Shown: piece by piece, positions 8,738 through 17,570 of the stretch
Layout of the letters: every line of letters starts with the position of its first letter
How positions within the stretch are numbered: position 1 is the stretch's first letter
Program-made: the position numbers and the translations under genes
The notes under the pieces: model-generated
The model's database searches: none
Seen by the model: only the letters and a program-made list of their open reading frames with translations
Told to the model about the DNA's origin: nothing
Assembly: GCA_964599655.1 (NCBI GenBank)
Contig: CAZRGV010000073.1
Span: forward strand, 1-30,807
Direction of reading: 5' to 3'
DNA: 30,807 bases
Source of the DNA: CAZRGV01 sp964599655
GTDB lineage: Bacteria > Planctomycetota > Planctomycetia > Isosphaerales > Isosphaeraceae

Positions 8738-11335
8738 ATGGCTCGAAGATTCTGGGCGATGGTCTGGTTTCCTGCGTGTGTCCTCGTGACGGTCCAGGCG
8801 CGTCCGATCGAGGCTCAGCCGCAGCCAGGCGGGGCCAGGACGGTCGGCCGGGATCTCTCGCCTCGCATCGTCGCGATCTCGCCACCGGGGGCCACGATCG
8901 GTCAGTCCACTGAATGGACCCTCACCGGCCAGAACCTCTCGAAGGTCGAGCGTTGGATCTTCTCCGGGGACGGCATCGAGGTCACGGAGTTCCAGCCGAA
9001 GTCGGACGATCACGCGCTCGCGAAAGTGCGGGTCTCCGCCGACGCCCAGCCCGGGATTCGAGAGTTACGGGTCCTCGGACCTGGCGGACTCTCAAACCTC
9101 GTTCTTTTCAGTCTGGACCATCTCGGGCAATCGTCCGAAACGGAGCCGAACGACGAACCCAAGACGGCGAACGAATTGACGGTCGGAACCGCCGTCGCGG
9201 GCCACTTGACGAGCGGTGATCTCGATGTTTATCGGATTCAGGGACGACGGGGTGATCGCGTCACGATTGAGGTCGAGGCCCAGCGGCTCGGCTCCGCCAT
9301 CTCTCCCGTCCTGACGGTTCTCTCTGAGCGAGGGCTCGCCATCTCCCAGGCCCGGGAATCACGAGGGCTCGACCACGACGTCCGGTTGTCCATCGAGTTC
9401 CCAGCCGATGGCGCGTACTTGATCCAGCTTCGCGACAACTTGTATCGCGGCTCCGACGCCTCGGTCTATCGCCTTCGCGTGACAACGGCCCCGTTCGCGA
9501 CCGGACTCTATCCGCTTGGAGGGCCGCCCGGGCAAACGATTCAGGTCACGGCGTCGGGCGGCAACCTTTCCGAACCCCGAACGAAGTCGGTGACGATGCC
9601 GGACGAGCCGGCCACTCTCGTCGATCCGGGCCCCTTCGACGGACCGGGAGGCGCGGTGCCCTCGCCGATGAAGCTCTGTGTCGGCGGACCGAACGATTGG
9701 ACCGAACCGCCCCTCGAAGCGCCGGCCGACTCGCCCTGGATGGTGGAGAGCGGCACGACCCTCAACGGCCGGCTCGACCGGCCCGGGGAGGTAGATCGTT
9801 ATCGATTCAAGGTCAAGAAGGGGGAGTCGATCACCTTCCGGGTCCGGGCGGCCGAGTACGGGTCGTGGCTCGACTCGGTGCTTCGCCTCGTCGATGACCG
9901 TGGGAACACCCTCGCCGAAAACGACGATCCCGGCGACAACACGAACAACGCCCCCTTCAACCCTTTCAACGGTCAAATTCCGTCCTCGCCCGATAGCCAG
10001 CTCGACTTCCAGTCGAACGAGGATCGGGAGTTGACGCTCGAAATCAGCGATCGATACGGCGAGGGCGGGCCGGAATACGCCTACCGGATCGAGAGCGGAC
10101 CCGCCCGGCCCGACTTCACGGTCAAGCTCCTGATCGGCGACCCGAACCTCAACCAGCGCCGAGTCTTCGGCCGTCGCCAGACCATCAACACGCCCGGCTC
10201 GAACGGTTCGCTTAACCTGAGGCCGGGGTCCGCCATCCCGATCAACTTCCTGGTGACGGCGCAGGGGGCCACCGGTCCGATCGAGGTCCGGGCCGAAGGT
10301 TTGCCCTCTGGCGTCAGCGCCAGCCCCGTCACGATCAAACCCCCACCGAGCCTCCAGCCAAGCCGAGCCAGGGCGCTTCCACCCTCGGGAGGGGCGATCG
10401 TCTTGAAAGTCGAGCGCGACGCGCCGGCGGATCTCGGAGCCTTGCGGATCGTCGCGACCACGACCTCGAAGGACGGCCCAACCCTCACCCGACGCGCCTT
10501 GGCCTCCATCGTGCTGGACAACCCACCAGGTAACAATAACGACAACACGATCAGCGAGCCCATTACGAGAGACCTGACCGAGATCCCGATCTGGGTCACG
10601 GGCGATACCCGTCCCGCCGAGCAACGGCCAGGATTCGTCGGCCCCCCCCGACCCATCGCGATCGCCCTGAAGGGAGTGACCAGCAATGGCGTCGTCCTTC
10701 AGGGGAGCCGGCTCGACCTGAACCTGGAGCTCGACCCGGCGGTCCCACCGCCCGGCTCGTTCCAGATCGAGGCCGAGGCGATCGGCCGAGGACTCGGCGT
10801 GCAAACGCTCGTGACGGAAATGCCCTCGTCCGTCTCGCCCGAAACAATGGAGCCCGCCGCCATCGTTCGCGTGCTCGCCGACATTGACTGCCCGCCGGGG
10901 GTCCGCACGGTTCGAATTACCCTGACGACCCTGGACGGGAAGACGATGGTTTGGCCGGCGACGGTCTTCGTTCGGACCCCAATCTCCGTGGAGTTGAGCC
11001 GGAAACCGATCGAACTCTCGGCAGGCCGGACCGCGCCACTGTTCGTGGCGGTTCACCGCGAGGCCGGCGTCCAGGGGCCGGTTGAGATTCGCCTGGATTT
11101 GCCGAACGGCGTGAAGGTCTCCNNNNNNNNNNNNNNNNNNNCGAAGATGTTAATCCTTCCTCCCGACCTGTCGGAGCGGATCCTCACGCTCGAAGCCGAC
11201 GCGGACGCCGAGCCGACCGCGACACCCCGACCGATCATTGTCACCGGCAAAATCCGAATGGGCCGAGGTCCGGTTCGCGTCGAGTCGACGATTCGACCGA
11301 TGTTGACCGTCCTTGCTGCCGAAAAAGAGAGGTGA
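8738..11335 (+). CDS. Large secreted protein with two pre-peptidase C-terminal (PPC) domains
   Basis: An 865-codon protein with an N-terminal signal sequence (residues 1-28: MARRF, a hydrophobic core, then EAQ). Residues 45-130 look like an Ig/TIG-type beta domain (SPPGATIGQSTEWTLTGQNL). A first PPC domain at about 134-245 starts ETEPNDEPKTANEL and contains GDLDVYRIQGRRGD. A second at about 340-460 has GEVDRYRFKVKKGESITFRV and LRLVDDRGNTLAEND. The remaining 400 residues look like further beta-sandwich repeats. PPC domains are common in large exported proteins of planctomycetes; no peptidase domain is present. The start ATG has GAGG 7 bases upstream. Nineteen Ns at 11123-11141 keep the frame. 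The role is probably structural or binding at the cell surface or in the periplasm. Confidence 0.8.
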   Translation: MARRFWAMVWFPACVLVTVQARPIEAQPQPGGARTVGRDLSPRIVAISPPGATIGQSTEWTLTGQNLSKVERWIFSGDGIEVTEFQPKSDDHALAKVRVSADAQPGIRELRVLGPGGLSNLVLFSLDHLGQSSETEPNDEPKTANELTVGTAVAGHLTSGDLDVYRIQGRRGDRVTIEVEAQRLGSAISPVLTVLSERGLAISQARESRGLDHDVRLSIEFPADGAYLIQLRDNLYRGSDASVYRLRVTTAPFATGLYPLGGPPGQTIQVTASGGNLSEPRTKSVTMPDEPATLVDPGPFDGPGGAVPSPMKLCVGGPNDWTEPPLEAPADSPWMVESGTTLNGRLDRPGEVDRYRFKVKKGESITFRVRAAEYGSWLDSVLRLVDDRGNTLAENDDPGDNTNNAPFNPFNGQIPSSPDSQLDFQSNEDRELTLEISDRYGEGGPEYAYRIESGPARPDFTVKLLIGDPNLNQRRVFGRRQTINTPGSNGSLNLRPGSAIPINFLVTAQGATGPIEVRAEGLPSGVSASPVTIKPPPSLQPSRARALPPSGGAIVLKVERDAPADLGALRIVATTTSKDGPTLTRRALASIVLDNPPGNNNDNTISEPITRDLTEIPIWVTGDTRPAEQRPGFVGPPRPIAIALKGVTSNGVVLQGSRLDLNLELDPAVPPPGSFQIEAEAIGRGLGVQTLVTEMPSSVSPETMEPAAIVRVLADIDCPPGVRTVRITLTTLDGKTMVWPATVFVRTPISVELSRKPIELSAGRTAPLFVAVHREAGVQGPVEIRLDLPNGVKVSXXXXXXXKMLILPPDLSERILTLEADADAEPTATPRPIIVTGKIRMGRGPVRVESTIRPMLTVLAAEKER
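11123..11141. other. Assembly gap (19 N) inside the PPC protein gene
   Basis: Nineteen undetermined bases. The same reading frame continues on both sides (seven unknown or partly unknown codons), so here the estimated length may be right. Confidence 0.95.
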
Positions 11336-11494
11336 TGATACCGAATAACCCGGGCCTGATCGACGTCCAGTCTGCGCGGCGGTATCACGCGCTCCGGTCG
11401 TCGCCGCTCCCCGGAAACGATCAGAACGAACGGCAACCGGGCCCAGGCGGCCGCACCCTCGCGGCGCCGGCCCTTCCCCGCAGAAAGGCTCGCC

Positions 11495-12829
11495 ATGAAG
11501 TGGACCCAACTTCTTAGCCCGATCCGGGTCGTTTCGGCCGCGGGCCTTCTGGCCTGCTCGTTCCTCGGCGCGGCGCGACTGGCCTCCGCCGACGAGCCCG
11601 CTCCCGGAGCGGCCACGGAGACCATCCCGATCCTCCAGGCTCGTCAGGCCGGAGACCTCGACGTCGTGGTGCGAGGTCAGGGCAACGACCGAGTCAAGTT
11701 CACCGTGACGAACAAATCCGAGCGCCGGCTCAACGTCGTCCTGCCTCCGGGCCTGGTGGCCTCCAGCACGACCGGGCAGGGCGCGGCCGGTGGCGGGGGA
11801 TTCCAGAGCATGGGACTGGGGGCCCCGACCTCGCGGGAAGGCCAGTTTGGCCGGTACCGAAGCGCCTCGTCGGCGAACACGGGTTTCCGCTCCGTTCCGC
11901 TTGAGGACGCGGATGCTGAGGGAATCGCGATCTCGGCCGGTCAAACCGTCGAGTTCACCGTTCCCGCCGTCTGCCTCAACTTCGGCATTCCCACGCCGAC
12001 CCCTCGGAACACGTTCACCTTGATGGACGTGGACGATTACACGGCCGACCCCCGCGCCCGCAAGGCGCTCCGGAGCCTCTCGAACCTCGGCACCAGCCAT
12101 GGCGTTGCGCAGGCCGTCGCGTGGAATGTCTTCAACGGCTTGACGTTCGGACAGATGGCTCAAACCGCCGCCAAGTACCTCAACACGAATGAGATCAGTG
12201 TGGCCGCCCGGTTCGTCGAAGCCCTTGACGCCTCCGGCTCGCACGAGCTGGTCGATCCCGCCTACTTTCAAGAAGGCCGCATTCTCGTCCGGGTCCAGGG
12301 CGAGGGCCTGCTGTCCAAGGACGCGTATCGGCTCAACAGCGAGCTCGAGCGCACGCGCATCTTCGGCCTGCCGGTTCAGGTCGTCGAAAACGTCGACGGA
12401 GCCCGCCCCTCGGCCTTGCTGCTGAACGTCGTCCTCACTGACAGCCAGCCCGGGCAGGTGCGAGCCCGCGTTCTCGTTCGGCACAACTCGGTGATCAGCG
12501 GTTGGACGAGAATCGGCACGGTTTCCTTGACCGAAAACGTCGCCGTGTCCGACCTGACCGGCGACGCGCTGGCTCACGCGCTCGACCGTGCCCTCGCCTC
12601 CTCGTTCGTCACCGCCACCCCGGCTCGCCGATCGACGGGCTCGACGACCCTGCGAATCGTGAACCGATTGCCGTTCTCGATCGAGAACGTGGCCCTTCGC
12701 GCGGGTCGCTCGGCCGATGCCCCGACGTTGAACGTCGATCACCTCGGCATCGGTCCGAACCGTAGCGGATTCGTCTCGATCCAGGCCGCCAACGGCTTCG
12801 TCGAGAGCATCGAGACCAACGGCCTCTGA
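11495..12829 (+). CDS. Secreted protein of unknown function
   Basis: A 444-residue protein with a clear signal peptide (residues 1-32: basic start, core AAGLLACSFLGAARL, then ASADE). I do not recognise a family. Residues 50-80 (VVRGQGNDRVKFTVTNKS...LNVVLPPGL) read like a beta-sandwich segment that assumes post-secretion folding. A Gly/Ser-rich stretch follows at about 90-125, then VEFTVPAVCLNFGIPTP, then a mainly helical middle. Near the C terminus TTLRIVNRLPFSIENVALR repeats the beta pattern. The start ATG follows AGAAAGG by 6 bases. It lies 159 bases behind the PPC protein gene on the same strand and could be co-transcribed. A hairpin terminator candidate follows at 12875-12907. Confidence 0.75.
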   Translation: MKWTQLLSPIRVVSAAGLLACSFLGAARLASADEPAPGAATETIPILQARQAGDLDVVVRGQGNDRVKFTVTNKSERRLNVVLPPGLVASSTTGQGAAGGGGFQSMGLGAPTSREGQFGRYRSASSANTGFRSVPLEDADAEGIAISAGQTVEFTVPAVCLNFGIPTPTPRNTFTLMDVDDYTADPRARKALRSLSNLGTSHGVAQAVAWNVFNGLTFGQMAQTAAKYLNTNEISVAARFVEALDASGSHELVDPAYFQEGRILVRVQGEGLLSKDAYRLNSELERTRIFGLPVQVVENVDGARPSALLLNVVLTDSQPGQVRARVLVRHNSVISGWTRIGTVSLTENVAVSDLTGDALAHALDRALASSFVTATPARRSTGSTTLRIVNRLPFSIENVALRAGRSADAPTLNVDHLGIGPNRSGFVSIQAANGFVESIETNGL

Positions 12830-12874
12830 TCCCTTTCAGCGCCTTCTCGATGGGTGCGCGACCACTCGCGAATT

Positions 12875-12907
12875 GGGGACGGGCTCCGCGCGGTCCGTCC
12901 CCCGTTT
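12875..12907 (+). terminator. Candidate intrinsic terminator after the secreted protein gene
   Basis: GGGGACGG (12875-12882) and CCGTCCCC (12895-12902) form a perfect 8-bp stem around a 12-base loop, followed by CGTTTC. The T run is short, so termination could be partial. Confidence 0.5.
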
Positions 12908-12960
12908 CAATCCATCGCCTCGGCCGTTTCCTAATCCCCCACACCGTCCGCCATGCCCTC

Positions 12961-12990
12961 TTGTGAGTGCGCGTTTCCGACAGATACACT
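12961..12990 (+). promoter_or_regulatory. Possible promoter of the acylphosphatase gene
   Basis: TTGTGA (12961-12966) and TACACT (12985-12990) are separated by 18 bases, each matching 4 of 6 consensus bases. Transcription would start near 12997, about 148 bases before the ATG. The evidence is weak but fits the terminator just upstream. Confidence 0.35.
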
Positions 12991-13144
12991 AGGCATCTGG
13001 ACCGAGTCCGACCGCGTTTCAGACCGGGGCTCGGGTGCCACCGACCCGTGGCCCCCGGAAAACCCGGCTCAACCCGGTCCACTCGCTTCGGGATCGCCGC
13101 GTTCGACGTATCCCCAAACCCCGCTTCGGAAAGAACCGTTCGCG

Positions 13145-13423
13145 ATGTCGGTCGAGCGTCGCCAGATTTTTTACACCGGTCGCGTTCAGGGGGTCGGCTT
13201 TCGCGCCACCGTCCAGCACCTTTCGCGGGGGTTCCAGGTCGTCGGCTTCGTGAAGAACCTCCCCGACGGTCGGGTCGAAGTTCTCGCCGAAGGGGAACCC
13301 TCGGAGCTCGACGCGTTCCAAAATGCCATCGCCCGCGAGTTTTCTTCGAACATTCGGGACGTTTCCATCGAAAAGGCACCGTCGCGAGCCGACTCTCCGC
13401 GCGGATTCTCCATCCATTATTGA
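13145..13423 (+). CDS. acyP: Acylphosphatase
   Basis: A 92-residue cytosolic enzyme that hydrolyses acyl phosphates. The family signature GRVQGVGFR is complete, with the phosphate-binding arginine at R20. The second signature includes GFVKNLPDGRVEVLAEG with the catalytic asparagine N38. Length and fold order match the family. The ATG at 13145 is chosen because the protein then starts right before the first strand; GGAAAG lies 11 bases upstream. It stands before the membrane permease gene with 93 bases between, perhaps in one unit. Confidence 0.93.
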   Translation: MSVERRQIFYTGRVQGVGFRATVQHLSRGFQVVGFVKNLPDGRVEVLAEGEPSELDAFQNAIAREFSSNIRDVSIEKAPSRADSPRGFSIHY

Positions 13424-13516
13424 CCCGTTCGCCCGTCGCGTCCCGAGATTCGACTTCGCGTCCTCTTCCTCCAACACGATCCGTCTTCCATCCTGGTTTC
13501 CCGAGTGACGTACCCC

Positions 13517-14344
13517 ATGAAAACGATCAGCATCGCGGTCTCGACCGCCAAAGAGGCCATCCGGCAGCCCGCCTTCTGGGTCATCACGTTCCTCGCCGTC
13601 GCCTGGCTCATCGTCTCGATCTTCCTGCCCTACTTCACATTCAATGAAGACATTAAGATGTACAAGGATACAGGGCTCGCGACGATCTCGTTCGCGTGCC
13701 TGATCCTCGCTCTCTTGACGTCGAGTTCGACGGTGGCCGAGGAGATCGAAGGCAAGACGGCCGTGACCATGCTCTCGAAGCCCATCAACCGCAGGCAATT
13801 CATCCTCGGTAAGTTTCTGGGAATTGAGATGGGCGTCCTGGTCATGTTCGCGATCCTCGGGGCGTTCTTCGCGTACGGCGTTTACTACAAAACGGCGTAC
13901 GATCTTCGAGAAGCCTCGGGCGGGGTCGAGGAACTGGCCAAGCGAAGCTCGCACGTCATCCAGATTCTTCCGGGTTTGGTGCTCGGATTCTTTGAGGTGA
14001 CGGTGCTGACGGCCATCAGCGTGGCGATTTCGACCCGGCTGCCGATGCTCGTCAATCTGGTCGTCTGCATCTCGATCTTCTTCCTGGGGCACCTGACGCC
14101 GGTTCTCGTCGAGGCGACCAGCCAGGCGGGCCAGCAGCGAAACGAGCTGGTCGCCTTCATGGCCCGGTTGTTCGCCTGGGCCCTGCCCGCCCTCGAGTAT
14201 TTCAACGCCGGTCCGGCCATCTCGACCGGCGCGGTGATTCCCTGGATTGGCTACGTGCTTCCGGCGCTTGGCTACTGCATGTTGTATAGTGGAGCGGCCC
14301 TCTTGTTCGCGTTCCTCCTCTTCGAAAACCGCGACGTGGCCTGA
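13517..14344 (+). CDS. ABC-2-type transporter permease
   Basis: A 275-residue inner-membrane protein with about six hydrophobic segments, for example FWVITFLAVAWLIVSIFLPY, ISFACLILALLTSSS, VLVMFAILGAFFAYG, LVNLVVCISIFFLG and a C-terminal YSGAALLFAFLLF. The cytoplasmic loop EEIEGKTAVTMLSKPINRRQFILGKFLG is a hallmark of ABC-2 permeases (EExxGTxxxLLSRPISRxxxxLGK). The cargo is unknown. No ATPase of the matching type lies next to it; the following ABC gene is a fused exporter with a degenerate ATPase. ATG at 13517 is preferred; an in-frame GTG at 13505 is possible. Confidence 0.85.
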   Translation: MKTISIAVSTAKEAIRQPAFWVITFLAVAWLIVSIFLPYFTFNEDIKMYKDTGLATISFACLILALLTSSSTVAEEIEGKTAVTMLSKPINRRQFILGKFLGIEMGVLVMFAILGAFFAYGVYYKTAYDLREASGGVEELAKRSSHVIQILPGLVLGFFEVTVLTAISVAISTRLPMLVNLVVCISIFFLGHLTPVLVEATSQAGQQRNELVAFMARLFAWALPALEYFNAGPAISTGAVIPWIGYVLPALGYCMLYSGAALLFAFLLFENRDVA

Positions 14345-14532
14345 ACGCGGCGTGCGCGTCTCGTCGGGCGAAACGCTGAGCGGATTCCGAGGAACGTGGC
14401 GAAGGGGCGAGCCGCCGGTCGACTCACGCCAGGTTGATCCCCGTCCGTCTTGGTCATGGTGCTTGAGGGTTGGCTCCCCTCGGCCGGAGTTTTCCGCTCC
14501 GTCGCTCGAAGGCCTGTCGCGGGACCTCACGA

Positions 14533-16548
14533 ATGCAAACGGCCGCATTTCGACGCGCGAAAGCTCTCATGAAGGCTCGATCGGGCTCGATCCTCGCCAT
14601 TCAGGTCCTGGCGGTGATCGACTCGATCTTGCTTCTGGCCCTCGTGGTCGTCGCGGGACTGGTTCTGGGCCTGATCTTTACCAGGGGCGTCACCCACCTC
14701 ACGTCCCAGCACTTGACCGATCGGGAGTTTCCGAAGCTTCCGGCCTGGATGGCCGCCCGGCTGCCGCTGTATTACGAGCGGAACCCGATCTCCCCGGCCG
14801 CGAATCGAGGCGATGCCTATTTGCCCGACACCGGGCTTTATCCGATGGTCGCGGCCGGACAGTTTAGCCGCAATCCGTTGCAACGGGCCGGCTCGAGGGC
14901 CCTCGCGGCTTGGATCGCCCGGTTCCGACCGCTTCGGGACAACCTCGGGGCGTTGCAGTCCCTCCTGATGGTCGGGCTCGTCCTGCTCCTGGCCGTCACC
15001 TATCTGGGGCGTTTTCGCCGACAACTTTCCGTCCGGGCCGCCTGTCGCGCCGCCAGCGGACTCCGGCACCAGATCCATCGGCAAGAATACCGGCTGGGAC
15101 AGTCCTCCCTTCCCACCGAGGGGGCCGGTCCGGTCGTCAATATCTTCACGCGCGACGTCAACGACGTTCGAGACGGCCTGATCGCCGACCTGGAATCGAC
15201 CTATCGGCTGCCCGTCCTCGCGGTCGGTTTGCTCGCGATCGCGCTGTTCCTCTCACCAACCTTGACGTTCTTCCTGTTGTCGCTCGGCGGGCTCGTCTGG
15301 TTGGTTTCGATTCCCCTGAATCGCGCAGTTCAGGTCGCTTCGGACGCCGCCGCCCGTGATTCGGCGGTCTTCTTGTGCCTGCTCCATGAAGATCTCGGCA
15401 TGCTCCGAACGGTCCGAGTCTACGGCATGGAAGCCATCGACAAGAAGCGCTTCGAGGAGCATCTCGAACAGTTCCAAATCGCCGATGAACGTCGGCTCCA
15501 GACCGAGGATCGGCGCTATCCGACCACGTTCCTTCTCGCGGGAGCCGCGGCCTTCCTCGCGGTGGGGGTGCTGGGTTACAACGTTCTGGAGTCCCGCGTC
15601 GGTCCAGCCTCGGCGCTGGTCCTCTCCGCGTCGCTCATCGCCCTGGCACGTCCGGTGTCGGAGTGGATCGCCTGCCGGCGACAGATCCAGCAGGCCGACC
15701 GCTCCGCCCAAGGCATCTTCGAATTCCTCGAGCGAAAGCCCGAGCTTCAGATGTCGGTCGGGGCCCGCTTCCTCTCGCCCATGCGCGACCGAATCAGTTT
15801 CGAAAACGTCAGTCTCACCTCGCCGACGGGTCGAACTTTGCTCGCCTCCGTCTCGGCTGAGATTCCCGCCGGCAGTCGAACGGCCATCATGAGCCTCGAC
15901 GAAGAATCGAAGCACGCGATGGTTTGCCTGATTCCTCGGCTCATCGACCCGCAATCCGGCCGGGTTCGGATCGATGGCATCGACCTCCGAGAGGTCACCC
16001 TCGAATCGCTTCGGGCGCAGGTCGGCATGGTCCTCCAGGCCGACCTCGTCTTCAGCGACTCGGTCCTCAACAACATCGGCCTGGGCGACCCCAGCTTCAT
16101 GTTGCCTCGCATCATCGAGGCGGCCAAGGTCGCTCATGCTCACAACTTCATTCAGGACCTTCCCCAGGGCTACGAGACGGTGATCGGCCAGCTCGGCTAT
16201 CCCTTGAGCATCGATGAGCAGTATCGCATCGCCCTGGCGAGGGCCTACCTCCACGACCCGTCCATCGTCATCATCGAGGAGCCGTACTCCGCGATCAACG
16301 ACGAGATCAAGCCCCTGATTGACGACACGATCGACCGCCTCGCCCCCGGCCGAACCCTCATCTTCCTGCCCCATCGACTCTCGACCATCCGCAAGTGCAA
16401 CCAGGTGATCGTCCTGCACAACGGACACGTGGAGTCGATCGGAGCGCCCCGCGAGATTCACAACACGAGTAAGCTCTATCGCCACATTCAGTACGTCGAG
16501 TTCAACCAGTTCGCCTCGGGTGAGATCGAGGCCGGGCAGATGGGCTGA
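14533..16548 (+). CDS. ABC exporter-like protein with degenerate nucleotide-binding motifs
   Basis: A 671-residue fused membrane-ATPase protein. TM1 lies near residues 15-45. It is followed by about 100 polar residues (perhaps extracytoplasmic), TM2 near 135-160, then the cytoplasmic loops and further membrane spans of a type IV exporter. The ATPase half starts near 420 (ISFENVSLTSPTGRTLLASVSAEIPAGSR). Its Walker A position reads SLDEESKHA (454-462): the lysine K460 remains but the glycines and Ser/Thr are lost. The Q-loop Gln502 and H-loop H614 are kept. The signature reads LSIDEQ (558-563) instead of LSGGQ, Walker B reads IVIIEEP (578-584) with Glu for Asp, and the D-loop is SAIN. ATP hydrolysis by itself is unlikely. 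The frame is long and uninterrupted, so it is not decaying. ATG 14533 follows GGGA; ATG 14569 is an alternative. Confidence 0.85.
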   Translation: MQTAAFRRAKALMKARSGSILAIQVLAVIDSILLLALVVVAGLVLGLIFTRGVTHLTSQHLTDREFPKLPAWMAARLPLYYERNPISPAANRGDAYLPDTGLYPMVAAGQFSRNPLQRAGSRALAAWIARFRPLRDNLGALQSLLMVGLVLLLAVTYLGRFRRQLSVRAACRAASGLRHQIHRQEYRLGQSSLPTEGAGPVVNIFTRDVNDVRDGLIADLESTYRLPVLAVGLLAIALFLSPTLTFFLLSLGGLVWLVSIPLNRAVQVASDAAARDSAVFLCLLHEDLGMLRTVRVYGMEAIDKKRFEEHLEQFQIADERRLQTEDRRYPTTFLLAGAAAFLAVGVLGYNVLESRVGPASALVLSASLIALARPVSEWIACRRQIQQADRSAQGIFEFLERKPELQMSVGARFLSPMRDRISFENVSLTSPTGRTLLASVSAEIPAGSRTAIMSLDEESKHAMVCLIPRLIDPQSGRVRIDGIDLREVTLESLRAQVGMVLQADLVFSDSVLNNIGLGDPSFMLPRIIEAAKVAHAHNFIQDLPQGYETVIGQLGYPLSIDEQYRIALARAYLHDPSIVIIEEPYSAINDEIKPLIDDTIDRLAPGRTLIFLPHRLSTIRKCNQVIVLHNGHVESIGAPREIHNTSKLYRHIQYVEFNQFASGEIEAGQMG

Positions 16549-16582
16549 CCCCGGCCTCATTCCGTCCAAACCAAACCCCGAT

Positions 16583-17317
16583 TCAGAAGAACTCGTCGAC
16601 CGTCGGTGTGATGACCAGCTCGGGAACGTTCGCTCTCGGGTGCAACTCGGCCAGGAACCGCACGGCCGCGGCAACGTCTTCGGGCTGAAGGATCGCCGCG
16701 CGGCGTTGCGGGTCCACCGGAACCGGCCGGCGATCGAGGATCGGCGTATTGATCTCGCCCGGATAGATCACCGTCGATCGAATTCCGTGAACGCGCTCCT
16801 CGCGTCCCAGGCAAAGGCCGAGGGCCGACTGTCCGAACTTGCTCGCCGAGTAGCCGATTCCCCCCAGCACGCTGGCCCGCTTCCCCGAAACCGACGAAAT
16901 CTGAACGACCAACCCCGTCTTGCGCTCTCGCATCGAGGGCAAAACGAAGTGGACGAGGTTGAAGGCTCCCGTCAGGTTCGTCGCGATCATCCGGTCCCAG
17001 TCGGCGGGATCGAGCTCTTCGAGCTTCCGTCGCGGAACATTGATTCCCGCGTTACAGACGAGAACGTCGATGGAACCGAGGGCCTCACGCACCCGCCCGA
17101 CCATCGCCCCCACGGCCGAGCGATCGGCGACGTCGCAAGGCTCCACGACGGCGTCGCGCGCGGCCTCGCCCAGCCCCTGCCGCGTCTCTTCGAGCTTCGA
17201 CCGGTCGCGGCCCACCAGCGCCAATCGAAGGCCAAGGTCCGACAAAGCCTCGGCGATCGCTCGCCCCACGCCGCTTCCGGCTCCGGTGATCAATGCGGTC
17301 TTGAGCGGTTCGCTCAC
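16583..17317 (-). CDS. Short-chain dehydrogenase/reductase (canonical)
   Basis: A 244-residue cytosolic oxidoreductase. The cofactor loop TGAGSGVG (11-18), the structural CNAG (88-91), N114, the serine pair at 141-142 (QISSVSG) and YSASK (Y156, K160) are all present, so it should be active with NAD(P)H; GRDR at 36-39 suggests NADPH. The substrate is unknown. GTG at 17317 is chosen because GGGAGGA lies 4 bases upstream and the motif then sits at the usual distance; the longer frame to 17395 is less likely. The 3' end faces the ABC gene with 34 bases between and no clear terminator hairpin. Confidence 0.88.
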   Translation of the reverse strand: MSEPLKTALITGAGSGVGRAIAEALSDLGLRLALVGRDRSKLEETRQGLGEAARDAVVEPCDVADRSAVGAMVGRVREALGSIDVLVCNAGINVPRRKLEELDPADWDRMIATNLTGAFNLVHFVLPSMRERKTGLVVQISSVSGKRASVLGGIGYSASKFGQSALGLCLGREERVHGIRSTVIYPGEINTPILDRRPVPVDPQRRAAILQPEDVAAAVRFLAELHPRANVPELVITPTVDEFF

Positions 17318-17570
17318 AGCGTCCTCCCGGCCGCAACCAGGCCCCAACACCCCAACCCGATGGGTCGGAACGTGGGGCCGGAAGGGTCTCGTCACAAGGG
17401 GTCAAACCGTGTTGTCGTCGGTCCGGGATTCTAACGGCCTTTCCCTCGCGTGGCCAGTTCGATCGATCGAGAGGGCGGCTGTTGAAGCCGTGGTTCTCGC
17501 TCCAGGAGTCGTTGCCCCTCCGACGGCGTGTTGATGGCCAACTTGCGCGTCTGGCCCACAAGCCCCAAAG

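Larger units (their letters stand above)
12830..13144. other. Intergenic region with terminator and promoter candidates
   Basis: These 315 bases hold the hairpin at 12875-12902 and the possible promoter at 12961-12990. An in-frame upstream extension of the acylphosphatase to 12953 exists but has no family-like sequence and no good ribosome binding site. I see no separate gene. Confidence 0.5.

Noticed and set aside
9359..11056. A 565-codon open frame on the minus strand opposite the PPC protein gene.
   Set aside because: It is a shadow of the real gene in G+C-rich DNA: no domain, poor codon pattern and no ribosome binding site. The plus strand has a signal peptide and PPC domains.
11332..11517. 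A 61-codon frame overlapping the end of the PPC gene.
   Set aside because: No known motif; it overlaps the next gene's start and has no separate signal. I treat it as chance.
11150..12742. A 530-codon open frame on the minus strand opposite the secreted protein gene.
   Set aside because: Its residue composition is typical of antisense translation (Arg, Gly, Asp, Gln-rich), and the plus strand encodes a clear exported protein.
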